Of a DNA stretch of 7,688 nucleotides, positions 7,002 through 7,688 are shown one piece after another (position 1 is the stretch's first letter; every line of letters starts with the position of its first letter). The notes under the pieces are model-generated. The model saw only the letters and a program-made list of their open reading frames with translations. It was not told the origin of the DNA and searched no databases. Source of the stretch: Desulfobacula sp. (GTDB taxonomy: Bacteria; Desulfobacterota; Desulfobacteria; Desulfobacterales; Desulfobacteraceae); NCBI GenBank assembly GCA_018702715.1, contig JABIYQ010000399.1:1-7688 (forward strand), in the 5' to 3' direction. The translations under genes were made by a program, and so were the position numbers.

Positions 7002-7688
7002 GTGCAAAAAAGGGTTTTCCAAAATAGACTTTTGTTAGGGATAATACTACCCGTTGTGATTATCGGCGGTCTTTTTTCATTTATGCTTACGCAATTTTTG
7101 CTCCCACCAATTATTTCTCTTCTACAGGACCGTACAGATGCTACTCTGATCCACGCCACAAAAATGGGTATAATTGCCTGCGAGGAGCGATTTGGTGATA
7201 TTCTGGAACTGAGGATGGAAGATAATCAGCAAATGAATGCAGCCTCTAAAAAAGAGGCCATTGAACAAATAAAAAAACTAACTCAAATCATTCCCGGCAT
7301 ACAGATGCTGATCATTGACAAAGACAGCAAAATTATTGGAAGCAGTTTCAAGGTAGCAGTGAATCAGTTGGTGCTGCAGAAGCAGATAAAAAGTCAAAAT
7401 AGTATCCTTATTCAAAACTTAGGAGACCACCGGGTAAGATTAAATTATCAGTTTTTTCCATTCTGGCGCTGGCATGTCGTAAGTATTATGTTTGATGATG
7501 ACTATATGGCGCCCATTCTCATGGCTAAGCAAGTCATTTCAATTGGAACTTTTGGTGTTCTTTTTATTGTTCTTTTTACAATGCTTGTTTTATTCATCTG
7601 GCGCATAAACCGGCCTTTGAAAAGCATTATCCAGGCAACTGAAGAAATTTCAAAAGGCAATCTGAAACCATTGTCTGTAAAAGGAAAA
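7002..7688 (+). CDS. Membrane-bound sensor protein with periplasmic domain and HAMP linker (3' end outside window)
   Basis: The frame is open from GTG at 7002-7004 to the right edge, giving 229 residues. The in-frame stop upstream is at 6954-6956, and no ATG, GTG or TTG lies between it and 7002. A GGGGA (6986-6990) lies 11 bases upstream as a weak ribosome binding site. TM1 spans about 10-33 and TM2 about 178-201. Between them lies a periplasmic domain of about 145 residues, with a helical first half and then LIIDKDSKIIGSS (103-115) and FFPFWRWHVVSIMFDDDY (151-168). That pattern recalls single-Cache ligand-sensing domains, though I am not certain. After TM2, RINRPLKSIIQATEEISKGN (201-220) is a typical HAMP start with the conserved Pro (205) and Glu. 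The output module is beyond the window: histidine kinase, diguanylate cyclase or chemoreceptor are all possible. It is tightly coupled to the binding-protein gene upstream. Confidence 0.85.
   Translation, partial: MQKRVFQNRLLLGIILPVVIIGGLFSFMLTQFLLPPIISLLQDRTDATLIHATKMGIIACEERFGDILELRMEDNQQMNAASKKEAIEQIKKLTQIIPGIQMLIIDKDSKIIGSSFKVAVNQLVLQKQIKSQNSILIQNLGDHRVRLNYQFFPFWRWHVVSIMFDDDYMAPILMAKQVISIGTFGVLFIVLFTMLVLFIWRINRPLKSIIQATEEISKGNLKPLSVKGK

Overview
The window is AT-rich bacterial DNA with four protein-coding genes, two of them cut by the window edges. Genes on the minus strand fill the left three quarters, and genes on the plus strand fill the right quarter. No rRNA, tRNA, CRISPR array, transposase or integrase was seen. 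The gene content suggests a Gram-negative anaerobe of the Desulfobacteraceae type (Desulfobacterota): a very long protein ending in a pyruvate phosphate dikinase (PPDK) region, and a solute-binding protein paired with a membrane sensor. This taxonomic guess rests on general resemblance only.

Left part (1-4133, minus strand): one reading frame, open to the left edge, encodes at least 1377 residues. Residues 1 to about 900 form a mostly helical region that I cannot assign to a known domain. From about residue 905 the protein is clearly PPDK-like. It has the ATP-grasp/pyruvate-dikinase N-terminal domain, followed by the swivelling phosphohistidine domain with the active-site motif GGLTSHAA. The PEP/pyruvate-binding barrel, if present, lies outside the window. 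A GTG start with a good ribosome binding site and a plausible sigma70 promoter lie upstream. I followed the frame codon by codon and found no stop or frameshift.

Middle (4283-5572, minus strand): a complete 12-helix major facilitator transporter lies upstream of the PPDK-like gene on the same strand, 149 bp away. No clear terminator separates them, so read-through is possible.

Right part (5813-7688, plus strand): across a 240-bp divergent intergenic region, which carries two AT-rich palindromes, lies a periplasmic binding protein of the branched-chain amino acid (LivK-like) class. Seven bases after its stop a membrane sensor begins: TM1, a periplasmic domain of about 145 residues, TM2, and the start of a HAMP linker at the right edge. 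No ABC permease or ATPase is present in the window. The tight coupling suggests that the binding protein presents a ligand to the sensor instead of, or as well as, feeding a transporter.

The most unusual points are the roughly 900-residue extension in front of the PPDK module and the binding-protein/sensor pair.
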